In this document: piece after piece, positions 1-10,129 of the stretch
Position numbering within the stretch: position 1 is the stretch's first letter
Layout of the letters: each line of letters opens with the position of its first letter
Assembly: GCA_905221605.1 (NCBI GenBank)
Contig: CAJNDS010000130.1
Span: forward strand, 194,899 to 217,398
Direction: 5' to 3'
DNA: 22,500 bases
Source: Symbiodinium natans
Taxonomy: Eukaryota; Sar; Dinophyceae; Suessiales; Symbiodiniaceae
Notes under the pieces: generated by a model
Told to the model about the DNA's origin: nothing
Seen by the model: the letters and a program-made list of their open reading frames with translations, nothing else
Databases searched by the model: none
Translations under genes and position numbers: made by a program

Positions 1-45
1 CGACCTGACCCATCGCCGCCTCAAGGTCTTGAAGTGGGCCATAAC

Positions 46-115
46 CTTAAACCCTAAACCCTAAACTTTGCCCTAAACCCTTACCCCTAAACCCTGAACC
101 TTAAACCCGAAACCT
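46..115 (-). repeat. degenerate telomere-like repeat (CCCTAAA on +)
   Basis: Several CCCTAAA-type units with errors lie together; read on the minus strand they are TTTAGGG, the plant and alveolate telomere unit. The block is short, impure and followed by unrelated sequence, so it is an interstitial remnant and not a chromosome end. Its orientation is opposite to that of the larger block near 15.1-15.5 kb. Confidence 0.8.
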
Positions 116-216
116 CTCGGGTTGCAAGTCTCCGTGGGCTTGGGATCCGGGTCTGGGGATCCAGGACAAAGAAGTTCGACCCAGAGGTGCCGGCACACCT
201 CAAAGATGTGCCTTGC

Positions 217-327
217 GATGTTCCCCCCTATACTAACAGTCCCTACTAGGAATTATTATACTCCTTATTAGGGTCCCTATTACAATCCATATTACGGACT
301 GTTAGTACAAGTATGAGGGGGAACATC
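217..327. mobile_element. MITE-like element with terminal inverted repeats
   Basis: The left end (217-242: GATGTTCCCCC, TACTAACAGTCC) is matched as a reverse complement by the right end (about 297-327: GGACTGTTAGTA, GGGGGAACATC). The right arm carries a few extra bases. The interior is AT-rich and has no coding potential. The element is flanked by near-identical direct repeats (AAAGATGTGCCTTGC at 202-216 and AAAGATATGCCTTCGC at 331-346), separated from the right end by three bases. The structure fits a non-autonomous DNA transposon; the family is not recognised. Confidence 0.65.
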
Positions 328-329
328 CC

Positions 330-1838
330 TAAAGATATGCCTTCGCCTGTGGGGTGCGACAAGGAGCAGGTGCCCAAAACAAAAAACAAAAATCACGCTG
401 CCGGTAAGACCATCAGATCCTCAAACCGCTTGCCAAACCTTCCTCCAAAAGGCCGGGGCACTCCAGAATCTGGACTTCTCACACTCTCAGCGCACTCGGT
501 CATGAACCTGAAAACAGGCATAGATGGACACACGGAATTTGCAGAGACATTGCACTAGCAAGTACTGTCTTTCAGGTGCTGACAATAGTGCACGTTCCTT
601 CTTGACGTTCCATTGTCCTTCCACCTTTGTGCCTCAATCCTCCATGTCGTATCGAATCAAATTATTCTTGCCATCTTCGCTGTTCATCTCTGCGTTTCCC
701 TTTTACCCAGTTTTTCCCTCACCTGCGACCGACTACTACGTTCCATCAGCACACGCGCACACACACACGCACACAAGCACAAGCACACACACACACACAC
801 ACACACCATGCCCTAAGTGCGTGCAGGACACGATTTTTGTGGTTCTGGAGTCGGATCTATGTCCGGCGGCAGCAGCGGTTGCAAAGGGCGACCCCGGTGC
901 TCGAGGCACTGGAAGGCGCCTGCCATTCAGATTTGCGGAGCTCATGTAGTGACAATTGCCCCAATAACAACATCGCCACATACACAAGGCAAACCTCAGC
1001 AATCAAGCGCCTTCCAATGCAAACATTGATTCTGATGGCTGCGACCTTCGCAGGTCAAGTGCTACCACGGCAGTTGGGGTCAAAATTGGAGTCGTTCAGG
1101 CCGATACGGATAGCTGCCATCACCAGCAGCATCTGCGTTTCGCAACGCTTCGCGGAGGGTCTCGTGCTGTGAATCCACAAGCCGGTGCAGTGCTTGCCTT
1201 AGGCCATCAACGCAACCAAATCTTATTCGCTCGACAACAGCACTCTGCTTGCTGTCTGCTTGTGCCAGGAAGCTGGTGCAAGGACACCATGTCCATGATG
1301 CGTTCCATTCCGGAGAACACGGACATCAGCCACGACGTTCCTCGCACCTGCCCGATCCGCACAGACCAAGTTCTTCCAAGTACATGTTGAACAGGGAAGG
1401 TGCACCATCTGTGACATTTTGGGGTCTGCTGAGCCCCACACGCCCCGGGGCAAGGATGCCCAGTCCTACGCCGGACTGATGAGTCGAGATCCGAAGACAA
1501 ATAAAGCCGATGTGTTATACTATACTTGTTAGTCATGAAACAGGATGAACTCCCATCTTCATCTCGAGCCAGAGGAATGCTTAGAAGACCGTGGGTGATG
1601 GTCAGAGCGTGTCACCGCCATGCGTCTGCATCACTGACGGCAAACATTGGCTTCTCATGCCATCGAAACCGGACGATGTCCTCAAACAGTTTGCACATCA
1701 AGCTCATTTCACGATCAGAAGGCTTTTTCAGCTGAGACGCACAGCCATTTGGTGCTGTTTGCAATTCGGCCGACAGCGCTGTGAGAACGAAGCCCCCCAT
1801 GACTCTGACATCATCATGTGTTTCGCTGCGCACAGAAG
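330..1838. other. stretch without a supportable gene
   Basis: Open frames here are short, overlap on both strands and show no domain or consistent composition. It contains a CA microsatellite and, at its right end, a G tract. A weakly protein-like stretch on the minus strand (about 1,220-1,460, Cys/Trp-containing) has no recognisable family and is interrupted, so it is not called as a gene. Confidence 0.6.
751..807. repeat. (CA)n microsatellite
   Basis: An imperfect run of CA dinucleotides with CG and AG interruptions, becoming a pure CA run at the right end. Confidence 0.95.
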
Positions 1839-1856
1839 GTGGGGGGGGTGGGGGGT

Positions 1857-1889
<33 letters not shown>
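1839..1889. repeat. G tract with a run of 33 G
   Basis: Almost pure G, broken only by three T residues, with an uninterrupted run of 33 G at 1,857-1,889. It lies 33 bp beyond the stop codon of the minus-strand gene, where the transcript would carry poly-C. It could form a quadruplex on the plus strand. Run length is also prone to assembly error. Confidence 0.95.
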
Positions 1890-1890
<1 letters not shown>

Positions 1891-1922
1891 GAAGATCTCT
1901 ATCTCTGTAAGGCCTCCGTGGT

Positions 1923-4192
1923 CTAGAGGCAAATCAACCATCCCATATCACGAGAAATACCATCCGTCCTCCGCACGATACTTCCTTCCGGGATCACAGG
2001 GGCGGTCTGTCCCGGACCTGTGCTTCCAGAATAGTCCTGGCCGTTGACAGTCAGCACATCAACTCTGGCTTCTGTTTTGAAAAAGATGGTGAGGAGCGCC
2101 TTGCGCTCGGGATTATTGACCGTGATGTCGCAATGGGCGTGGTTGCCATACCCTCCGGTCGAGATACGGTCCACCCGAATGGGCCATTGACGAGCAAGCC
2201 GCTGCTCAAAGTCATGGCTGGCAATGCAGCTGCGACCTTCAAACTCAAAAGCCTTGCAGGGAGGCGGCCTTCCATCCTCTCCTGTAAGAATCTCGAAAGG
2301 GCCCAGCCTCTGGGACCACCGGGGCCACCATTTCAATGAGCAGCAGCGCAACATGAAGAGTCTGTGTCCACAGCTGTCTTGATCCTTCCCGGTAACAGTG
2401 ATGCCAGCTATATACTTCGCATGCGGGCATTGGAGGTACTTGTACACCACATGGTGGCTAACATCTTCGAACACCATAATGTCCTCACAGTTGCTCCAGC
2501 TGGAGCATCCATTAGCCGGCTTGATGCACTGGACTTTCATCCATGCCCTCGCGGTTGGTATTCTTCCCTGGCCGTCAGCGTCGTTAACGTAATCTGGTAC
2601 CGTCGCTTGGTGCCATATCGCATGAACGAAATAGCCAGGATCACATTCAAGAAGATGTCGGACCGGTGAATGGGAGTTGCCGATGCTGAAGCCCGATTGA
2701 GTCCAAGACTGTTTTCGAGGCTTCTCCATAGGAGCCGTCATTTTCTGGTGTGGAAAGGTCGCAGCTCTGTAACGAGTGATCTCCATGTCTTTTTCTAAGC
2801 TGCTTGACACTGCGCCACGCGTAAGGTTCCCGGCATAGAAGAAACCGCTCAGGATTGAATTCTCTGGCCCGCCAGTCCACAAGTCTTCTCCATCGCTGCG
2901 GCGCCTTGGGGCATCAACTTCATGCAGAATCACAGGGTTGTCATATGGGTTGTCCAACCACAACCAATCCCGATTTGGTGCGCCAAAACGCGTGGCCAAG
3001 CTGTTCAGCTGGGCAATGGCAATGCCCTGGAGTCGAACTGCTGCGGGCTGGTCCTCACCCCAAGTGTTGGAAGCCTTTGCATTTTCCAAGCAATAGGCAT
3101 ACATTGGGACCAAAGCATTGTAGTACGTCTTGGCCTTTTCCTGCATCTGAAGCAGCAAAGCATCTGAAGAATCCGGGGCGACCACCATGAGCTCAGACAC
3201 TGGAGGATGTGAGGCTGCAGCTTGAACCATTTCGAACAGAGATGGAATTGGTCCCCTTCTTTCAGACTCCGGAAGATCCCAGGCAATCAACATCGTATGA
3301 CAGAGCTGTTCGATTGAGCTGGTGGCTGCAGATGCAGTTTGGTTTGTCACAGGTGCGCTCGTCCTTGTTGCGTGACTGTGCGAAGGACCCAGAAGGGAAG
3401 GAGTGTAAAGACTGGGGCAAGCGATGTGTGGTGTTTCCAGCACTTCAGGCTGGTGATAAGGTGTCTCATGTCACTGATCACTTTCTCGTACCAGACCTCG
3501 GTCACGGTCACATACTGAGACTTTTTGGAGACACACCGGTAGCAAAGGGGCTTCTCGTCGACAATACCCAAGACACCCCCAAAAAAAGGAAGGAGGAAGG
3601 CAGCAAAAATGCCAGCAGCTGGGTTTGCCACGGCGAGAATTCGCTTCAACCTCTCTGATAAGTATCTGACGGCTTCGACAACTCGACGCACTGCCCGACC
3701 TATCTCCGAAGCAAACTGATGAATGAAAATTTTCTTCTGGGCCAGTCGGTCAACCACTGCTGCCGTTGCAGTTGCCATGCTGGTATAGACATCGTGCAAA
3801 TTATCTTCTGTCAATCTGGAAAGTTGCTCATAGATATCTGCGCGGGCCAGGGTATTCAACGAGGGCGGCGAAGCCATGAGCTGCAAAGTAGGCTTTTTCC
3901 AGATCCATGCAGTATCATCAGGCTTCAACTTGATCCCTGCCTCTTGCGCTCCCAAGAGCATCAAGTGTGGGTTCGTTTCAACACGGCTGCGCACATGCCA
4001 CGCGAGGCTGTGGTGGAGAAACGATTCTTGCTTTTGCATGCCCCTGCTTTCCATCTGGAGCAACGCAGACGAATGAACGGACTTGAGCTGGCACCCATCG
4101 TCACAGCCATCCGTGGTTTTCGTCTCGGCTTGGACAATGCTAATGCCCATGACAAGGCTGAACAGGACGCACATGAAGCGAAAGACAGCCAT
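1923..4192 (-). CDS. secreted/membrane protein with C-terminal CUB-like module (two exons)
   Basis: Exon 1 (about 4192-3475) starts at the ATG that opens a good signal peptide (MAVFRFMCVLFSLVMG, cleavage near VQA). An in-frame ATG at 4309 would bury that hydrophobic stretch. Next come a short Cys pair, an SSALLQ motif typical of dinoflagellate secreted proteins as I recall them, and a hydrophobic segment (NPAAGIFAAFLLPFFGGVLG) near residue 200. Exon 2 runs in another frame to the TAG at 1923. It holds an unrecognised Cys-rich region and a C-terminal module of about 80 residues (LTIFFKTEARVDVLTVNG, then YSG, ending GWLIC) with the look of dinoflagellate CUB-like domains. A GT-AG intron at 3474-3326 (149 nt) joins the frames correctly; this is my inference, and a frameshift is the alternative. 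The product would be about 700 residues. No enzymatic motif is seen; adhesion or ligand binding is a guess from the module. Confidence 0.7.
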
Positions 4193-4309
4193 AGCTGTCA
4201 ACAGTACAACTGCGCGAAAGTGAACACAAGGCTTGAGCAGCTGCAAAGTTTCAGGTGAAACGCACTGGTCGACCATCTTCCAACACACAGATTCAATCAT
4301 GCCACACAT

Positions 4310-4534
4310 CAGACTCCAACATTATCACATGCCTGTTGTGAGCCCATGAATCATGGAGTTACAACGTGATATCACCCTCGAAGCCACATGCATGAACGCT
4401 GGAATTCTCACATGCACAAAAACTCAATGCATCATTTTGCATTGGCTACGCAATGTCATGAGAGACGTGCATGCGATACAGGGCGGTGCAGGACGAATCC
4501 GGCTTGTCACATTTTGAACAACCCCAATGTGTCC
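4310..4534. other. intergenic region upstream of the secreted-protein gene
   Basis: No gene seen. It is somewhat rich in GCATG-type and CATGCA words. It separates the 5' end of the minus-strand secreted-protein gene from the truncated 3' end of retroelement copy A. Confidence 0.5.
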
Positions 4535-5066
4535 TCAGCACTGGAGTCGTGTTGGGGCCGCACGGGCACGGGCATCGGCGAGCAGGCGGAGGAATGTGAC
4601 CGTCTCCGCCGTGAGCCTCCCGCCCACCTCCAGCCCCACGACGACCAGCTTGCAGCGGCGGGCCGCCAAGATCTCCGGGTAGGTTTCTTGGCGCTTCCGC
4701 CTAGCCGCGTCGGAAGCGGCCGCTCCTGGATCGCGATCTGCCCTCGCTCGAGCCGTGCCGTCCCGCGAGACGGGGCTCACGAGCGTGGTATCCACGGCGA
4801 CTTGTGCTCCCTGGTAGAAGGGGAGGCCGTTGGCCAGTACCTCGATGCGGCGGGCGTCCGCCAGCGGTACATCAAGCTTCATGTCGCGGAGGAGGACATT
4901 GTTGGCCACCCTGGCGCCCGCTTCGCGGCACACTCTCGCGGCCGCCCGCTCCAGGGGCGCGCCGCGCGGGCCCAACACGCCTGCTGTGGGGCAGGCCGTG
5001 CGGTGGTCACCCCAGACGTCGAGAGCCCCACCGCAACGGCAGGTCGTGGGGCGTGGGGTAAGGGCG
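4535..5066 (-). pseudogene. retroelement C-terminus: CCHC knuckle + restriction-like endonuclease (copy A)
   Basis: The best preserved piece of copy A. A C-x-C-x9-H-x3-C knuckle (CRCGG, GDHRTAC) is followed by DVPLADARRIEV, an AVDTTLVSP strand and RRKRQETYPE. These are plausible pieces of a PD-(D/E)XK-type fold: Asp and Glu near ADARRIEV, Asp in VDTT and Lys in RRKRQ. Knuckle plus endonuclease after the RT is the order in R2-like elements; the assignment to that fold is inference. In this frame it is open from about 5,101, but homology to the other copies begins only near 5,066, where a one-base indel separates it from the upstream segment. The region after LRLLADARAR does not match copy C, so the true C-terminus is gone. 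Confidence 0.7.
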
Positions 5067-5390
5067 CTCGGAGGCGTCGGAGCAGTAGGATGCGCATGCA
5101 CTCACTCGGCAAGCGGAACTCCGGTGCCGTGGGGAGCGCAGTGACAGCCCGCGGCCCACCAGGGCCCGCCTGAGACAGGAGCAAAGCACGCGAGGCCGGA
5201 TCGAGGTCAGATAAAAGGCTCTCGCATGCTGTCCTGTCCTGGCAGGCCACGGCGGCGCGTTGCCATCCCCGCAGTGTGTCGCCAGGTGTGCGCGGTTCGG
5301 GCGCAGCTGGCGGTCGTTGGCCGCCCAGCAGGGACTCCCACGTTGGCACTTGGAATCCCTGGCCCGCAATGACTCCGCAGCGTGGACCAA
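5050..5390 (-). pseudogene. retroelement segment upstream of the zinc knuckle (copy A)
   Basis: The frame reads LRGWQRAAVACQDR, LDPASRALLLSQAGP, TALPTAPEF and LLLRRLRAPLPHAP, then loses the knuckle because of a frameshift near 5,050. The knuckle continues in the adjacent frame. This Leu/Ala/Arg-rich segment sits between the RT thumb and the zinc knuckle in this family. Its left neighbour here is not the thumb but the very start of the RT, which marks the internal deletion. Confidence 0.65.
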
Positions 5391-5439
5391 GGCTGCAACA
5401 CTAGGGGCGGGTGCTGCTCCTTGCGCGACGACGATGGCC

Positions 5440-6290
5440 TGTTGTTGGTTTAGTTAGGGCGACCATCCGCCCGATGCGGAGTCCTTCAACCACCTCACCC
5501 GGCAAGGAGCCCGCCACGAGTTTCCCGGCGACGCCAACAAGCAGCTCGACGCACTCTTCATCATCAAGCACAGGTGTTCCATCGCGCAACCGGATGGACC
5601 AGCGGCGGCCCCCCGCCTCGCCGACCGCACATTCGTGCAGAACCGTGCAGCGTCCAACGTTAAAGGGCCTTCCTCAGGAACGTAGTCGGCCAGCCAATTT
5701 GGGAGTGGGACCTGCCTTTCTTGGGGTCGTTTGAGTGGGTCCCGGAGCGCGTCCAGCGTGTCGGTGGTGAGCGGAGCGAGGGGAGCGGCTGTGAGCGCCG
5801 AGCTGGCAGCAGAAAGCTCACCCAACTGCGCCAGGGCGGCTGCACGTTCCGCCCGTCGACGCACTCCTTCGTCCGCGGATGGGCGTGAGTCAATTGCCTT
5901 CCGCGGTTGAACCGGGTCGGCGTGGGCTGCTGCTGAAGCCTCCTCCAGCAATTCGCCCCAACGGCGGTCCGCAAGCAGCTGCACCCGCCTGGATATCTCT
6001 TCCGGCGCGATGTGGTGCTGGCCACGACTGCGGTAGAGTAGCATGCGTGGCGCCAAAAGGAAAAGCTTCCAGCCCGCCGCTTGTACCTGCCCTTCGCTCG
6101 CGTGAGTAAGCGTCTCCAGCGCGCTGCGCAGCGTTTGCCGCAAGGCTCCACGGGCTTGGGCGAGGGGGCTTTGGAGCGTGTATACCCATTTGCTAAGCTC
6201 ATGCCGCAAGTCAAGCCGTCCAAGATCAACGAGGGCCGAGGCGGCAGGGACGCTGGAGGGCCTGGGAGCGCATGTTGGTTGTGTCCGGCG
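5440..6290 (-). pseudogene. retroelement pre-RT region and RT start (copy A)
   Basis: It contains WKLFLLAPRMLLYRSRG, HIAPEEISRRVQLL and RWGELLEEA, then a spacer rich in Ala, then LTLDAARFCTNVRSARRGAA and GPSG. This last block is the region preceding the RT catalytic palm. A frameshift near 5,560 moves the sequence to the adjacent frame (LDDEECVELLVGV, GLRIGRMVALTKP), where the RT start is recognisable. The catalytic palm with its FLDD motif is absent from this copy but present in copy B at 8,789-8,800. Confidence 0.65.
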
Positions 6291-6495
6291 CGAGCGCGCG
6301 CATCCGCGGCCGCGACCACCGCGCGCTCGAGAACGACCGCTGGCGCGCTCGGCCGCGCCCACGAGTGCACTATCATTGCAATTGCAAAACTGCGTGCCAA
6401 GGCAGCGGCCTCAACCGCCGCCGCCTGCCCCTCGAAGGCCTGCAGGAAGGCCGACTGGGCGATGGCATGAAGGTAACCCGTGTCATCCGCCGTTG

Positions 6496-6785
6496 CTACG
6501 ACTGCTTGTTAGATGTCTCACCGCAACGCTGGGCCAGCGCACAACACAGGGCGGCGACCGCCTCACCGGCGTCTTGTTCTTCCGTTAATGCGACCGCGTG
6601 GATGAAGGTGACGAGTTCGCCTGTGCTGATGGGCGTGGCGGCCGCCAACGACGCCGCCAACGCCTGCCAACGTGCGCCGTGGGCGGTGTGTGACCGCCAA
6701 GTGGTCGCGATGCCTTCCTCCAACTGCCCGGCCGCATGTAGCAACAGTGGAACACAGAACCAGGAATTACGGGTCGGCGCCGCAC
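6496..6785 (-). pseudogene. probable N-terminal region of retroelement copy A
   Basis: A minus-strand frame reads WFCVPLLLHAAGQLEEG, ARWQALAASLAAATP and LVTFIHAVALTEEQ, and stops at 6,496. A further Ala-rich stretch (SFAIAMIVHSWARP) follows in another frame. The composition and position directly upstream of the pre-RT region suggest the N-terminus of the same element, but I recognise no motif. It could instead be an exon of an unrelated gene. Confidence 0.4.
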
Positions 6786-6861
6786 TGGATAATTGAGGAT
6801 GGCGCCAGTCCGGGTGCGACGGCGGGGACACGCGGCTTTGACAGGTGTGAAACTGCGGTAA

Positions 6862-7325
6862 GGGCACGCGAGGCCGTGCAGGGGAGCTTACCCACCCTGG
6901 GCCGACCTCCTGGCCGGGCCCCCGCTGGCAGAGCCCCTCGAGGACCCGGCGGCTGACTTCGCCCGTGGCTGGCAACGGCGCGCCGCCCAAGCAGTCGACC
7001 AGGCCACCGCACGGTGCATCGCCAACGGTCTGCCGCTGTGGAACGGGGCACAGCTTGCGGTCGATGCAACGCTCGTGTCTGCCGTTGACTCGAGCGGCCG
7101 CCCGCGGCGCCACCAGCGCCGCGAGGAGGGCGTGTCGCTCCGACTTGCGCGCCTCTCCAAAGAGCGCGCCTACCCCGAGCTCGTCCGGTCGGCTCGCTGT
7201 CGGCTCGTCGTCCTCGCCGCTTGCTCGCTCGATGTCGGGCTTGGGCGGTCCCGGCAGCATTCCGGGCCTTCGCGGCCACCCTCCTCGTGCTGCAGGTCCC
7301 CAACCAGCCCGTGCAGCAACCCTGA
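6862..7325 (+). mobile_element. retroelement C-terminal fragment, copy D (opposite strand)
   Basis: On the plus strand the frame reads ANGLPLWNGAQLAVDATLVSAV (7,021 onward), then KERAYPELVRSARCRLVVLA. This aligns to the endonuclease-like core of copy A. After a deletion and a frame change the family's C-terminal motif AFRAFAATLLVLQ is readable to the TGA near 7,323. Upstream, RGWQRRAAQAVDQ may derive from the pre-knuckle segment, so the zinc knuckle has been lost. This is the only plus-strand copy in the cluster. Confidence 0.65.
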
Positions 7326-7329
7326 TCTT

Positions 7330-8243
7330 GGTGCTTTGGTGCTTTTGACGTAACGGCCGCAAAAGTTTTGAAACCTGCCTCGGTCGTGCTGCCACCACAT
7401 TAAAAGCTTTGGAAAAGCGTTATGTGCCTTAACCTTGCTCAGATTTCAGAAAAAATCCAGCCATCTGTTGGTTTATGTGCAATATAATCTTCAGCTTATA
7501 TGGTCTAAGTAAGCAAGGCCCATTGCAAATTTATCTGGCATCGACCTACATGTGCCTCTTACACAACAGGCAGGCAGGTGGCAGCAATAATTACACCGCC
7601 CAACCAGCCTTGAGCCCTCGGCACTGGTAGTTTGGGAATTGTGGACAAACGCATCAAAATCTTCAGGCTTACGGCTGTGACGAGCTCACCTCTCCTCCAA
7701 ATCCAATTCACCCAAGAGGAAGATGTCGCTTTGGAGAATCCGAAAAGATGACTGCTGTGTGTTCGCGTGTTTTGGCTCTCCCAACGTTCAAAAGAAGTTC
7801 GGAATGCAGTGGGTCAATAAGGGGAAGCCCTGAATAGTCGTCCAGTCGCAGCAGGTGAGCTTCAAACTTGTGCTACGCCGAAGCTACAGGTGTTGGGTGC
7901 TCAGGTCATCTGCAGTATCACACGCAATTTCATTCAATCGCTCCTGCTTTGGCAGGTGGAGCGAGCTTGACATCAACTGCGCTGTCACCTTCTCGACCTC
8001 TTGAGAAAGGTTTGTCTCAATTGGGATCTAGACATATTTATCAAAAGACTTCCTAGTCCACGACAGTTAGCATGCCCAAAGAACAAGCTCATACTCAGCC
8101 CGCCCTGACCTACATGAAATCTGTAATACATGTCGACAGACTCGCTGGAATAAACTTGCATTTACCGAGACTAACTACAGATCCGTGTCAGTCATGTAGT
8201 CAAGTGTAATGTGTTGTCATGTTATGCAACGCATCTCGTCGTG
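7330..8243. other. intergenic stretch between retroelement fragments
   Basis: The sequence is less GC-rich than the flanking retroelement fragments. Open frames are short, and I see no domain, tRNA or repeat structure. It may be older host sequence or decayed element sequence. Confidence 0.5.
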
Positions 8244-8878
8244 TCATCTGGGTGAAAGGTTCCAATCCCAGCCTTGCAAGTCGAAGGTGGCTGCAATCAG
8301 GAGCACACAGCGATAATGCGCAGCGTATCCGCCCAGGAGGACCAGTGGGCTGCAGCAGCGTGCTAAAGGCGAGTTGGGCCCTTGCGGTCGCTGCGGCGGG
8401 GAGCGGCGCCGCCCGGCGGGGAGCAGAGCTGCAGGAGCTCGGAAGGCACCGTTGGATCGCTGCATCGTGGTGGGCCGCAAAAGCAACCGTGGCAGCGGGC
8501 GGCAGCACCCGGAGCGGGTACTGAGCAAACAGGGAGTTTGTGAACGTACTCAGCCGAGCCTCGAGGCGTGCTAAGAACACCGATGCCTTGCAGGTCGGCG
8601 GGGAGTGCCGGGTCTCCGACCCAAACGTGCTGGCCGTCTGGCGCGGCGGGTACACTGGGCTCATGGCCCGCCGCATTCCACACGCGCGTTTTGCCTGCAT
8701 TTAAGTGGAAATGCGCCTGGGAAGCTAGGTGGTGAGCGAGCCCGTCAGCAACGTCAGCGACGCGTGGGGGGCTCACCGTGACGTACGTGTCGTCCAGGAA
8801 GGCGAAAAGTCGCTCGTTGGGGCGCAATTCTGCCTGGACAGAGCGCAGGGCACGCTGTAATGGGTTGTGGTCAAGAAC
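8244..8878 (-). mobile_element. retroelement fragment with RT palm and thumb, copy B
   Basis: The minus strand reads NPLQRALRSVQAELRPNERL, then FAFLDDTYVTVSPP. The FLDD motif, codons at 8,800-8,789, is the RT catalytic motif C with both aspartates intact. The thumb follows (AHFHLNAGKTRVWNAAGHEP, LQGIGVLSTPRG). After about 8,520 the frame changes at least twice: YPLRVLPPAATVAFAAHHDA is in one frame and AHWSSWADTLRIIAV, ending at a stop, in another. It has no fingers domain upstream of 8,878 and no knuckle or endonuclease downstream. It is complementary to copy A, which lacks exactly this part, but the two are not parts of one insertion because copy D lies between them. Confidence 0.75.
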
Positions 8879-9079
8879 TGGTCATGAGCAGATTCAGAGC
8901 TCGACAAGCTGTCTGAGTTTATTGAATTGCGATGTTGCGTTGTGCAGGAAATTAACACATCTCCAGTAGCCAATCTGCCCCATTGCTTTGATATATTGCA
9001 AAACACGCGAAGTCATGATGTAGCCGTTCAAGCGCACCGTGACAGAGCAGCTTCTTGCGCGCACATGTCACAACATCTG

Positions 9080-9948
9080 CTGGCGGGTTCTTCATCACGA
9101 CGAAAATCTTGAGCAGGCGTGGGTCGATGGGAACTTGGCAACGCGCGGGTCCCTGTGCACGGCGCCTCGGCCTCACACAGCACGCACGGGGAGGCGGCTG
9201 TGGGCGGGAGTCGCCTGCCGGCGCGCGTTAACGAAGAGCTCGTGCAGGGCGGGCACCGGGCCGCCAGCACTACACTCTCCTCCTGGACGCAGCTCGCGGA
9301 GGGATGCTGCAAAGGCTCGCTGCGCTACAACAGCAACAGCGAGGATGCCGCTCCATCTCCGGACAGCAACCTCAGCTGCGCGTGCGCGAGCGCGCTCGCC
9401 GGCTTCGGGAGCCCACGTGCCGCCTACTTCGATCCCGAACACCACCGATCGGCAGCAGCGTGCCCGCCCCAGTTCGGGATAAGTTTGGCGTTGTTTGCGG
9501 CGGTAGCCTGCCCACACGTGCGCCAGCCGGATGGCGCGCGAGGCAAGGACGCCTGCAGTGGCACACGCCGCCCGGTGGTCACCTGGCACATCAAGCAGCC
9601 TTCGGCAGGCGCAGGTCCGCGGCACGAGCGGGAGCGACAGGCCCAACCGGCGAAGAAGAAGGACTCGGCTATGGCCTACAGGCTCCTACGACCGTATCGG
9701 CAGCCGACTCGGCCCGGCACCTCCGGCGAGGTCCAGCCCTGTCCAGGCTGGGCCCGGTTTCCGGCCCCGCTTGCGGCAGGCTGGCCACGTGTGACCACGA
9801 ACGTTCTCTCGCGGCGTCGAGGCCTACCGGCGTCGCGTCCTTCGCCGGGCGCGCGAAAAAGCAGTATGCGTGGGGCCAACATCAAAAGCTTCGAGCTGTC
9901 GCTTGCGTCAGCGGGCGTCGCTGTGTCACGAACGGGCTCGAAGCCCAC
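9080..9948 (-). mobile_element. retroelement fragment with knuckle and C-terminus, copy C (internal deletions)
   Basis: Reading the minus strand, SKLLMLAPRILLFRAPGEG (about 9,890-9,840) matches WKLFLLAPRMLLYRSRG of copy A. Then, with the whole RT missing, CACRRLLDVPGDHRAACATAG (from about 9,615) gives the zinc knuckle. The core between knuckle and endonuclease is deleted: ASRAIRLAHV runs directly into RRKQRQTYPEL, removing the RIEV and VDTT segments, so the nuclease would be dead. It retains the family's C-terminus (AQRAFAASLRELRPG, PALHELFVNAR) that copy A lacks. The long open frames on the opposite strand are shadows of its GC-rich codons. Confidence 0.7.
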
Positions 9949-10129
9949 ACGGAAAGCGTTTCCCAGAAGGTTTCGGAGCTGCGCCTGCCCGGCCGCTGCA
10001 GCATTCTACGGCGCTCGCGCTCGTCCTCCTGCCCTCGCCAGGCGGCGGATGAAGGCGAGGGTCTTGGGGCTCAACTCCGGAGCCTGGAGCTTGAAGGCTT
10101 TGTGGAGTGTTTAGGGTTGAAGGCAAAGT

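Larger units (their letters stand above)
4535..6785 (-). mobile_element. non-LTR retroelement, copy A (internally deleted, frameshifted)
   Basis: On the minus strand the same protein can be followed through several frames in order: an N-terminal Ala/Leu-rich region (6,785-6,260), a region containing WKLFLLAPRMLLYR (about 6,080), the pre-RT and RT-start segment (SARRGAAAGPSG, then GLRIGRMVALTKP at about 5,484-5,440), then directly a C-terminal segment (RALLLSQAGP, LLLRRLRAPLP), a CCHC knuckle and an endonuclease-like domain. The RT palm and thumb are missing between about 5,440 and 5,390, so this is an internal deletion. It resembles a dispersed dinoflagellate retroelement family from memory. 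The 3' end is cut off near 4,540. Confidence 0.75.

Noticed and set aside
524-1172. Plus-strand frames through the CA repeat
   Set aside because: They consist largely of His/Thr repeat translation with no consistent start or domain.
1612-2047. Open frames translating the G tract as poly-Gly or poly-Pro
   Set aside because: Artefacts of the homopolymer; no other protein character.
6081-6796. Plus-strand open frames rich in Arg, Ala and Pro
   Set aside because: Shadows of the minus-strand retroelement copy A; no domain and biased composition.
8245-8275. GGTTCCAATCCCAGCC, like a tRNA T-arm
   Set aside because: No matching D-arm, anticodon arm or acceptor stem in the surrounding bases.
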